Source: JAIXWP01 sp041391745
GTDB lineage: Bacteria; Bacteroidota; Bacteroidia; Flavobacteriales_D; Sanyastnellaceae
Direction of reading: 5' to 3'
DNA: 64,000 nt
NCBI GenBank assembly: GCA_041391745.1
Contig: JAWKNK010000001.1
Location: 62,001-126,000, forward strand
How positions within the stretch are numbered: the first letter of the stretch is position 1; each line of letters begins with the position of its first letter. The translations under genes and the position numbers were made by a program. The notes under the pieces are model-generated. The model made no database searches, was not told where the DNA came from, and saw nothing but the letters and a program-made list of their open reading frames with translations. Of the stretch, positions 45,377 to 53,755 are shown piece after piece.

Positions 45377-45712
45377 ATGTCAAGAATAAAAGATGAAATA
45401 AAACTAGAGCCGGGCAACTATGCTGTGATCTTTCTTTCGGAAAGACCAGACAGTCCTGATGGTTATTCGGATATGGACGAACAAACGATGGAGGCGGTGA
45501 GCAAATTACCAGGATTTTTAGGTTACGAATCGGCAAGAGTCAGTCCATTTGGAATGTTTATTAGTTATTGGAAAGATTTGGATGCTATCAACGCATGGCG
45601 AACAGATAGTTTGCATGCTGAAGCCAAGCAAAAAGGCCGAAGTACTTGGTACACCGCCTATCGCAGCGTGGTTTGTAAAATTGAAGAGACACATCAGTTT
45701 CGTCGAGAATAG
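45377..45712 (+). CDS. Antibiotic-biosynthesis-monooxygenase (ABM) domain protein
   Basis: 111 residues, cytoplasmic, one ABM-type ferredoxin-like fold: NYAVIFLSERPDSPDGYSDM, ETMEAVSKLPGFLGYES-like helix, then FGMFISYWKDLDAINAWRTDSLHAEAKQKGRSTWY. The WRTDSLHAEAKQKG segment is the usual ABM signature. Members include heme-degrading and quinol monooxygenases, but many small ones have no proven activity, and none can be assigned here. It is expressed from a promoter that overlaps that of the divergent DUF5686 gene. The C-terminus is basic and polar with no extra domain. Confidence 0.82.
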   Translation: MSRIKDEIKLEPGNYAVIFLSERPDSPDGYSDMDEQTMEAVSKLPGFLGYESARVSPFGMFISYWKDLDAINAWRTDSLHAEAKQKGRSTWYTAYRSVVCKIEETHQFRRE

Positions 45713-45852
45713 CTGTTTTCTAGTGAAAAAAGGAGTAAACAAAGGTTGATTTCGTTAATAACTGCGTTTAAAAACTAAGGAAATCAGTGTATCCAAAAGG
45801 GATTTTGCCTCGTATAAAAAAATACTTTTGATACCAAGAATTCCTTAAAGAA

Positions 45853-46509
45853 ATGCAAATAACCGAAACCAGTTCCCCCTTGAAAATTAGCAGATTCCGC
45901 TTCATAGGCCTTGTCGCTGTTTTCTTGGCTTTCCAAGTTTCGTCGTACGGCGGATTTTTCGATAATCACTTCTCCCACATGTTGCTGGCTCCAAACACGA
46001 GTTTGGATATTCAACCCAACAGCTTGGAGAATTGTGGTTCATTCAACGCAGGACTTACTATCATCAATAGTCAGGCTGGCGTGAGCTACCAGATTTTTAG
46101 TGGTGGTTCTCCTTCGGGTACACCTGTGATGGGAACTGGAGGAAACATTGTTGTGACCTCTGGTGTATTATCTGCGAACACCACACTATCTGTTCAAGCA
46201 ACAGAAACATTTGCTCCTTTCGAATCTGCATTTCTTACTGAAACGATACCAGTAACCATCTATCAGAATCCTACCACTTCGTTTGCTGGAAACAACCAAG
46301 TGAACTGTGGTTTGTCCATTGCATTGAATGCTAATAATCCACTTATTGGAACGGGAACGTGGACATTAGTTTCAGGACCAGGTTCTGCAAGCTTCGGAAA
46401 TATTCATCAGCGCAACACTGTAGTCACAGTGACTGCTCAAGGAAGTTATACTTTCAGTGGTCTATCGCAAATGGCGTTTGTCCACCATCAACTTCAAACG
46501 TTACTATAA
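45853..46509 (+). CDS. N-terminal fragment of giant T9SS type-B adhesin (MopE/TSP3 repeats)
   Basis: 218 residues from the ATG at 45853, with a signal-anchor-like N-terminus (FIGLVAVFLAFQVSSYG). It has a short Ig-like module (NCGSFNAGLTIINSQAGVS) and then PKD-like modules (AGNNQVNCGLSIALNANNPL, GTGTWTLVSGPGSASFGN). The frame breaks near 46453: ACTTTCAG needs one more T to give YTFQWSIANGVCP, which matches the next modules (WIIFNGVCP, WSIDNAPCP). This is therefore the start of the protein that ends at 52809, not a separate gene. Confidence 0.75.
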   Translation: MQITETSSPLKISRFRFIGLVAVFLAFQVSSYGGFFDNHFSHMLLAPNTSLDIQPNSLENCGSFNAGLTIINSQAGVSYQIFSGGSPSGTPVMGTGGNIVVTSGVLSANTTLSVQATETFAPFESAFLTETIPVTIYQNPTTSFAGNNQVNCGLSIALNANNPLIGTGTWTLVSGPGSASFGNIHQRNTVVTVTAQGSYTFSGLSQMAFVHHQLQTLL

Positions 46510-46536
46510 CTTTCTTCGCTCCTCCAACAACTGCAA

Positions 46537-47331
46537 ATGCTGGTGCAGATCAATTGGTATGGACTCACCGCCAACTTGATGGGAAATACTCCTCTTAATG
46601 GCAACGGTGCTTGGTTCTTGGTAAGCGGTCCAGGTGGTGCTTCATTTGAAAATAGCACCGATCCAAATACAGCTGTTTCTGTTTTCGTAACGGGAACTTA
46701 TGTTTTGCAATGGATCATCTTTAATGGTGTATGTCCATTCTCAAGTGATCAAGTATCGACCAATACATTCACAACTGACGAAACAATAGCGGACGCAGGT
46801 GCTGATCAATCAGTCTGCGCAGTTTCTGCTACATTAAGTGGTAACAGCCCAGCTGGAAACCCTGCTACGTGGGCAGTAGTGAGCGGACCAGGCAACGTGG
46901 TGTTCAGCGATATTACTGATCCAAATGCAACGATCACAGTCGATGCAGCTGGTGTTTATGTACTAAGTTGGTCTATCGACAATGCACCGTGTCCAGTTTC
47001 TTCGGATGAGGTTTCAATTGAACTCACCTTAACCGCAGAAATTTGTGATGGTATAGATAATGACTGCGACTTATTAATAGATGAAGACTTTGATGTGGAC
47101 GGAGACGGATTCACATCATGCAGTGGGGACTGTGACGACAACAATAATTTGGTTTACCCTGGTGCTCCTGAAATTTGTGACGGACTGGATAACAACTGTG
47201 ACACTCAAATAGACGAAGGAGTTACGATTACGTATTATGCAGATGCTGATGGAGATGGATTTGGTGATCTCAATGTAACAGTTGACGCATGCTCACAGCC
47301 GGTGGGCTTTGTTTTGGATAACACCGATTGA
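46537..47331 (+). CDS. Second frame fragment of the T9SS type-B adhesin (PKD-like then MopE-like repeats)
   Basis: 264 residues continuing the previous fragment after indels near 46453 and 46560. Two PKD-like modules of about 80 residues share GADQ, GAWFLVSGPGGASFEN or TWAVVSGPGNVVFSD, and DPNATITVDAAGVYVLSW. Then the MopE-like (PF11617) metal-binding repeats begin: EICDGIDNDCDLLIDEDFD and EICDGLDNNCDTQIDEGV, with DADGDGFGD calcium-binding-type loops. The frame stops at 47331 at the first damaged repeat (ACCGATTGACGG). The role is an adhesin stalk. Confidence 0.72.
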   Translation: MLVQINWYGLTANLMGNTPLNGNGAWFLVSGPGGASFENSTDPNTAVSVFVTGTYVLQWIIFNGVCPFSSDQVSTNTFTTDETIADAGADQSVCAVSATLSGNSPAGNPATWAVVSGPGNVVFSDITDPNATITVDAAGVYVLSWSIDNAPCPVSSDEVSIELTLTAEICDGIDNDCDLLIDEDFDVDGDGFTSCSGDCDDNNNLVYPGAPEICDGLDNNCDTQIDEGVTITYYADADGDGFGDLNVTVDACSQPVGFVLDNTD

Positions 47332-49626
47332 CGGCTACCAATTTCAATATCAACTGGGGTCGCAGAAATTTGTGATGGAATAGACAACAACTGTAATACA
47401 CAAATCGACGAAGGGTCTAAACAACTTATTACGCAGATGCTGATGGAGATGGTTCGGTGATGCATTAAACAGTGTAGATGCTTTCATACTCAACCGGTAG
47501 GATTTGTAACAGATACCGATTGTGACGATTCCAACTTCAACATCAATCCTAGTGCAACAGAAGTATGCGATGGCGTCGATAACAACTGTGATACACAAAT
47601 TCGATGAAGGTGTTCAGACTACTTATTACGCAGATAACGATGGCGATGGCTTTGGTGATGCGCGCTGAATTAACACTTTGCTGCAGTCACCAGGTTTGCA
47701 ATCACGTCATTGGGATTGCGATGATACAGATTTCAACATCAACCCAAGTGCAATCGAAGTTTGCGATGGAGGATAATAACTGTAATACACAAATCGACGA
47801 AGGAACATAAACTACGTTCTACGCAGATAGCGATGGTGGATGATTTGCGATCCACTTGTAACGGTTTTGGATTGTACAGTCTGCTGGATTTGCACTGATA
47901 ATACCGATCGTGATTGACACCGATTTTAATATTGAACCTAGCGCAACAGAAATTTGTGATGGACAACGATTGTGACACACAAATTGGATGAAACTGGAAA
48001 CATTGTGTTCTATACAGATACAGACGGTGATGGATTCGGTGATCCTTTGAACACTACAATGGCATGCGTGGCTCCTGTCGGTTATGTTTCAGACAATACC
48101 GATTGTGACGATACCAACTTCAATATCAATCCTGGAGCAGCTGAATTTGGTAGGATGTGATCGACAACAACTGTGATACTCAACGACGAAGAGCTTTTAC
48201 TACTTATTATGCTGATGCCGATGGTGATGGTTTTGGAGACGCTTTAAATAGTGTAGATGTTGTACTCAACCAGTAGGATTTGTAACAGACAATACTGATT
48301 GTGATGACACAAATTTCAACATCAATCCATGCGTAACTTTAGATTTGTGATGGAATCGACAACAACTGTGATACACAAATCGATGAGGGTGTTCAAACTA
48401 CTTATTATGCAGATAAACGATGGTGATTACTTTGGAGATGCATTGAACACAACACTTGCAGTAGTCAACTGTAGGTTTTGTAACCGACAATACCGATTGT
48501 GATGATACTGATTTCAATATCAATCCAAGTGCTACAGAAGTATGTGATGGAATTGATAACAAACTGTAATACGCCAAACGATTGAGGAGTTCAAACAGTT
48601 TTCTATGCAGATAATGATGGAGATGGATTTGGAGATGCACTAAATACAACTTCAGCATGGGTCAATCAGTCGGACATGTTTCAGACAATACCGACTGTGA
48701 CGACACGGACTTCAACATCAACTTGCTGCTACTGAAGTTTGTGATGGAGTAGATAATGATTGTGATACACAAATCGATGAAACAGGAAACATTGTTTTCA
48801 TGCAGATACTGATGGCGATGGATTGCAGGATCCCTTGAATACTACAATGGCATGTGTTGGCCTCTGTTATTTTGTTTCAGATAATACTGATTGTGACGAT
48901 ACTGATCACCATTAATCCTGCTGCCGTTGGAGAGATTTGCATGAACTGAGCAACAACTGTGATTTAGTAATTGATGATGGTATTACCTATTATATAGATG
49001 CAGATGGTGACGGTTTTGGAGATCCAAACGTATCTATCTCTGCGTAAAAGTTGCCCAGTGGGATATGTTTTAGATAACACCGATTGCGATGATACCGATT
49101 TTAACATCAACCCAAGTGCTACAGAAGTGTGTGATGGCGTCGATAACAACTCGTGATACACAAATCGATGAAGGTGTTCAAACAATATTTTATGCAGATA
49201 ATGATGGCGATGGATTTCAGTGACCCATTAAATACTATCTTAGTATGTACGGTGCCAGTTGGATATGTTTCGGACAATACCGACTGTGACGATACGGACT
49301 TCAACATTAACTCAAGCGCTACTGAGGTTTGTGATGGAGTAGATAATGATTGTGATACACAAATCGATGAATCCGGAAACATTGTGTTCTATGCAGATAC
49401 TGATGGTGATGGATTTGGTGATCCTTTGAATACTACAATGGCGTGTGTTGCTCCTGTAGGTTTTGCTTCGCACAATACAGATTGTGACGATACCAACTTT
49501 AATATTAATCCTGCTGCAGCTGAAATTTGTGATGGAATCGACAACAACTGTGATTGGTAATTGATGATGCTGGCAATACTTATTATATAGATGCGGACGG
49601 TGGATTGATTTGGAGATCCAAATTGA
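47332..49626 (+). pseudogene. Indel-damaged MopE-like repeat array
   Basis: About twelve further copies of the MopE-like repeat, each about 195-198 bp, remain recognisable at DNA level by words such as TGTGATGGAATCGACAACAA and GATGGTGATGG. Small insertions and deletions in nearly every unit prevent any long frame. The reading frame becomes continuous again after the TGA at 49624. Damage is confined to the interior of the array; the outer units on both sides are intact. As with the other two arrays, this suggests consensus errors in collapsed repeats, though real degeneration cannot be excluded. Confidence 0.65.
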
Positions 49627-52600
49627 AAGCTTATTTGTAGGCGAAGTTTTCAATTCGTAGGTTATGTATCAGACAATACCGATTGTAATGATGCAGACTT
49701 CAACATTAATCCTGCTGCTGCTGAGATTTGTGATGGAATCGACAACAACTGTGATTTAGTAATTGATGATGCTGGTATTACCTATTATATAGATGCAGAT
49801 GGTGACGGTTTTGGAGATCCAAACGTATCTATCTCTGCGTGTGTTGCTCCAGTGGGATATGTTTTAGATAACACCGATTGCGATGATACCGATTTCAACA
49901 TCAACCCAAGTGCTACAGAAGTGTGTGATGGCGTCGATAACAACTGTGATACACAAATCGATGAAGGTGTTCAAACAATATTTTATGCAGATAATGATGG
50001 CGATGGATTTGGTGATCCATTAAATACCATCTTAGCATGTACGGTGCCAGTTGGATATGTTTCGGACAATACCGACTGTGACGATACGGATATCAACATT
50101 AATCCAAGCGCTACTGAGGTTTGTGATGGAGTAGATAATGATTGTGATACACAAATCGATGAATCCGGAAACATTGTGTTCTATGCAGATACTGATGGTG
50201 ATGGATTTGGTGATCCTTTGAATACTACAATGGCGTGTGTTGCTCCTGTAGGTTTTGTTTCAGACAACACGGATTGTGATGATACCAACTTCAACATTAA
50301 CCCTGCGGCCACTGAAGTATGTGATGGCATTGATAATAACTGTGACACCCAAATAGACGAGTCAGGAAATTTCGAATTCTGGGCTGATGCTGATGGGGAT
50401 GGTTATGGTGATCCAAACGTAAGTGTGTTTGATTGCGTGGCTCCTGTGGGATACACCAACAACAACTTAGATTGCGACGATACCAACAATGCAATCAATC
50501 CTGACGCCATTGAAATTTGTGATGGAATTGATAACAATTGTGATACACAAATTGACGAGACAGGCGATCTTGAATTCTTTGCAGATGCGGATGGAGATGG
50601 ATACGGTGATCCATTAAACAGCATTTTGGCTTGTACAGCACCAGTAGGTTTTGTAGACAATAGTTTGGATTGTGATGATACGAATTTTGATATCAATCCA
50701 GATGCATCAGAAGTTTGCGATGGAGTTGACAACAACTGTGATCCTCAAATCGATGAGACAGGAGATATTTTGTTCTTCGCTGATACGGATGGTGATGGCT
50801 ATGGAGATCCAGACAATACCATTTTAGCTTGTGCACTTCCTGTGGGTTATATCGACAACGACTTGGATTGTGACGATACAAACAGCAGCATATTCCCAGG
50901 AGCTATTGAAGAATGTGACGCATTGGACAACGATTGTAATGGTACAATCGATGACGGACTTCCTACTACAACTTTCTATTTAGATGCAGATAACGATGGA
51001 TTTGGTGATGGCGGATTTACAATTGATGCATGTATTCAGCCTGATGGCTATGTGGATAATGATTTCGATTGTGATGATAACGATGCCACTGTAAATCCTA
51101 ATGCAGAAGAGTTGTGTGATGGACTAGATAACAACTGTGATGGTACTATCGACGAAGGTTTGCCCGGAACAATTTTCTATGCAGACAATGATGGCGATGG
51201 ATTTGGTAATCCAGACAACACCGTTACAGCTTGTGCATTGCCTCCTGGGTTCACCACTGACAACACCGATTGTGATGACGACAATCCATTTAGCTATCCT
51301 GGTGCTGAGGAAATTTGTGACGGATACGACAACAACTGTGATGGAACAATCGATGAAGGTTTTGAATTGTTCCCATGGTACATGGATAATGATGGCGACG
51401 GATTTGGTGATCCAACCGCAATGTTGATGGCTTGTGCTCCTCCAATGGGATACACTGACGACAACACGGATTGTGACGACAGTGATTCGAATACCTTCCC
51501 AGGTGCTGAAGAATTGTGTGATGGAATAGACAACAATTGTGACGGAACAATCGATGAAGGTTTGAATGCTGAAACATTCTATGCTGACTTGGATGGTGAT
51601 GGTTTCGGTGACTTGAATAACACCATTACTGCATGCGCTGCTCCAGCCGGATATGTTTCTGATTCTAGCGACTGTAACGATAATGATGCAGCAATCAACC
51701 CAATAGCTTCTGATATATGCGATGATATAGATAATGACTGTGACACCTTCATTGATGAAGATGCCATTTTCAATGACTACTACGCTGACGTGGACGGAGA
51801 CGGTTATGGAGATATCAATGATATCGTGAGCAGTTGTTCCCCAGTCACAGGGTATGTACTCAATAGTCTTGATTGTGATGACACCAATTCAGAAATCAAT
51901 CCTGATGCAGAAGAAGTTTGTGACTTTATTGACAACAATTGTGATGGAGAAATTGATGAAGGTCTGTTTGAAGGGGACTGTGCTGATACAGATGGTGATG
52001 GTGTGAAAGATGGCCTCGACCTAGATGATGACAACGATGGAATTTTGGATACTGTTGAAATGGCGACCGCATCCAACAATGGTGACACGGACAATGACGG
52101 CATCATTGATTCTCTGGATAGTGATAGCGATGGCGATGGCATTTTTGATGTCATTGAAGCTAACGGAACAGATGAAGATAATGATGGATACATCGGTACA
52201 GGACCTATCACCGATCTTAATGGTGATGGATTGGACGACAGCCTTGATCCAAATGGATTAACTCCTGTAGATACGGACGGCGATGGTGAATTCGACTTCC
52301 AAGATTTGGATAGCGACAGCGATGGTATTCTGGATGAAAATGAAAACGATGTGGATGGAGATGGAGTAGGTCCAGATGATACAGATGGCGACGGTATCGA
52401 CAACTATCGCGATCCAGATGATGACGGTGACGGAATTCCTACTGACGTAGAATTTGATTACAATGGCGATGGAATTACTCCAGATGATTGTGACTACGAC
52501 GGTATTCCAAACTACTTGGATGCAGATCAGTGTCAATTGTTTATCCCAGAAGGATTCTCTCCAAATGGCGACAATGAAAATGATGTTCTTGTAATTGAAG

Positions 52601-52809
52601 GCTTGAAAGGTGGTACGAACATCAGTATTCAAGTATTCAATAGATACGGTGCATTGGTTTACCAAAACAGCAGTTATAAAAACGACTGGGATGGTAAATC
52701 AACTGAGGGTAGCTTCACTGGTGATTTGCCAGTAGGTACTTACTACTACATAGTGACAGTTGAAGGTGAATCTTCAGAGCACGTTGGTTATATCACATTA
52801 TGGCGTTAA
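49627..52809 (+). CDS. Main C-terminal part of T9SS type-B adhesin: MopE repeats, TSP3 repeats, gliding-motility C-terminal domain
   Basis: Open from 49627; the first start-like codon is the GTG at 49852. Twelve intact MopE-like repeats of about 65 residues (CDGVDNNCDTQIDEG ... YADNDGDGFGDPLNT ... DCDD) run to about 51970. They progress from TQIDE to GTIDE variants, so the distal units are older or under different constraint. Thrombospondin type-3-like calcium repeats follow (DTDGDGVKDGLDLDDDNDGI, SDSDGDGIFDVIEANG). The last 85 residues are a gliding-motility-associated / T9SS type-B sorting domain (IPEGFSPNGDNENDVLVIEG, FNRYGALVYQN, LPVGTYYYIV). The protein should be exported by T9SS and held at the surface with a SprF-like partner, which is encoded three bases downstream. 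Calcium probably stiffens the repeats. Confidence 0.88.
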   Translation, partial: KLICRRSFQFVGYVSDNTDCNDADFNINPAAAEICDGIDNNCDLVIDDAGITYYIDADGDGFGDPNVSISACVAPVGYVLDNTDCDDTDFNINPSATEVCDGVDNNCDTQIDEGVQTIFYADNDGDGFGDPLNTILACTVPVGYVSDNTDCDDTDININPSATEVCDGVDNDCDTQIDESGNIVFYADTDGDGFGDPLNTTMACVAPVGFVSDNTDCDDTNFNINPAATEVCDGIDNNCDTQIDESGNFEFWADADGDGYGDPNVSVFDCVAPVGYTNNNLDCDDTNNAINPDAIEICDGIDNNCDTQIDETGDLEFFADADGDGYGDPLNSILACTAPVGFVDNSLDCDDTNFDINPDASEVCDGVDNNCDPQIDETGDILFFADTDGDGYGDPDNTILACALPVGYIDNDLDCDDTNSSIFPGAIEECDALDNDCNGTIDDGLPTTTFYLDADNDGFGDGGFTIDACIQPDGYVDNDFDCDDNDATVNPNAEELCDGLDNNCDGTIDEGLPGTIFYADNDGDGFGNPDNTVTACALPPGFTTDNTDCDDDNPFSYPGAEEICDGYDNNCDGTIDEGFELFPWYMDNDGDGFGDPTAMLMACAPPMGYTDDNTDCDDSDSNTFPGAEELCDGIDNNCDGTIDEGLNAETFYADLDGDGFGDLNNTITACAAPAGYVSDSSDCNDNDAAINPIASDICDDIDNDCDTFIDEDAIFNDYYADVDGDGYGDINDIVSSCSPVTGYVLNSLDCDDTNSEINPDAEEVCDFIDNNCDGEIDEGLFEGDCADTDGDGVKDGLDLDDDNDGILDTVEMATASNNGDTDNDGIIDSLDSDSDGDGIFDVIEANGTDEDNDGYIGTGPITDLNGDGLDDSLDPNGLTPVDTDGDGEFDFQDLDSDSDGILDENENDVDGDGVGPDDTDGDGIDNYRDPDDDGDGIPTDVEFDYNGDGITPDDCDYDGIPNYLDADQCQLFIPEGFSPNGDNENDVLVIEGLKGGTNISIQVFNRYGALVYQNSSYKNDWDGKSTEGSFTGDLPVGTYYYIVTVEGESSEHVGYITLWR

Positions 52810-52811
52810 TC

Positions 52812-53735
52812 ATGAAAAACATGAAAAAAATAGCAATACTCGCATTACTTGCAATAGCAGGAAATGCTTATGCGCAGCAGGATCCGCAGTACTCGATGTA
52901 CATGTTCAACAACTTGGCCATCAATCCAGCTTATGCAGGAAGTCTTGAAGGGATCAATGCATCTGTGCTATACAGAACACAGTGGACAGGAATTCCTGGT
53001 GCTCCAAAAACTTTGGTCGCAACAGCACACAAGAATTTCTTCAATGAAAAAATTGGTGGAGGAATTTCATTCTTCAATGATCAAATTGGAGTGATGGATA
53101 GAAACACCATTTCATTGGCTGGTTCTTATCATTTGCACCTCGAGAAAAGTCGCATCTCATTCGGTATTCAAGCGAACTACAGCCAATACAATGTAGGACT
53201 TCAATCTGTGCAACATAGTTTGGATGGATCATTCGATCCAACATTCTCAAGTAATTTGAGCATGTCTACCATCAATGTGGGAGCCGGTGTATTTTATTAT
53301 TCTGAAAAAATATTTGCAGGAATTTCTTCTCCATCTATTTTTAAAAATAATATTTCACCTGTTGTGATCACGGGTGCCACTTCAGCTTTGGAAGTGCCGC
53401 ACCTATTCGCGCAATTAGGTTATATCTGGGAGATTGATCCACTCTTTACATTGAAGCCAAGCGTATTGGTGCGCCAAATTGAAGCGTCACCACTATTGGC
53501 CGACATTAATGCAAATCTGTATTATAAAAAGATTATTGGTTTAGGAGTAGGATATAGAACTAACGGCGCTGCCATTGCCATGTTGGAATGTCAAGTGCAT
53601 CCTTTCCTAAAACTCGGTTACGCTTACGATAGAGAAATGACAGACCTCGGTGTGTTTGCTCTCCATACACATGAAATTATGCTTCGTTTCCAAATGGGAA
53701 TGAAAGGCACTCAGATTTCACCAAGATTGTATTGA
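52812..53735 (+). CDS. PorP/SprF family T9SS outer-membrane protein
   Basis: 307 residues from the ATG at 52812; the stop of the adhesin is two bases upstream. The signal peptide ends NAYAQ. The family signature follows directly: QDPQYSMYMFNNLAINPAYAGS, then LYRTQWTGIPGAPKT, GGGISFFNDQIGVMD and repeated amphipathic strands to a C-terminal beta segment (MLRFQMGMKGTQISPRLY). SprF-type proteins are needed for export or surface retention of type-B cargo such as SprB, and are usually encoded next to that cargo, as here. It probably forms an outer-membrane barrel that binds the C-terminal domain of the adhesin upstream. Confidence 0.92.
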   Translation: MKNMKKIAILALLAIAGNAYAQQDPQYSMYMFNNLAINPAYAGSLEGINASVLYRTQWTGIPGAPKTLVATAHKNFFNEKIGGGISFFNDQIGVMDRNTISLAGSYHLHLEKSRISFGIQANYSQYNVGLQSVQHSLDGSFDPTFSSNLSMSTINVGAGVFYYSEKIFAGISSPSIFKNNISPVVITGATSALEVPHLFAQLGYIWEIDPLFTLKPSVLVRQIEASPLLADINANLYYKKIIGLGVGYRTNGAAIAMLECQVHPFLKLGYAYDREMTDLGVFALHTHEIMLRFQMGMKGTQISPRLY

Positions 53736-53755
53736 TCTTCCAAATTCCACCTGAT

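Noticed and set aside
51804..52403. A minus-strand frame of 199 residues, Ser/Pro-rich
   Set aside because: It is antisense to the acidic calcium-binding repeats (GAT/GAC codons read backwards as ATC/GTC-type codons in shifted frame) and has no independent support.
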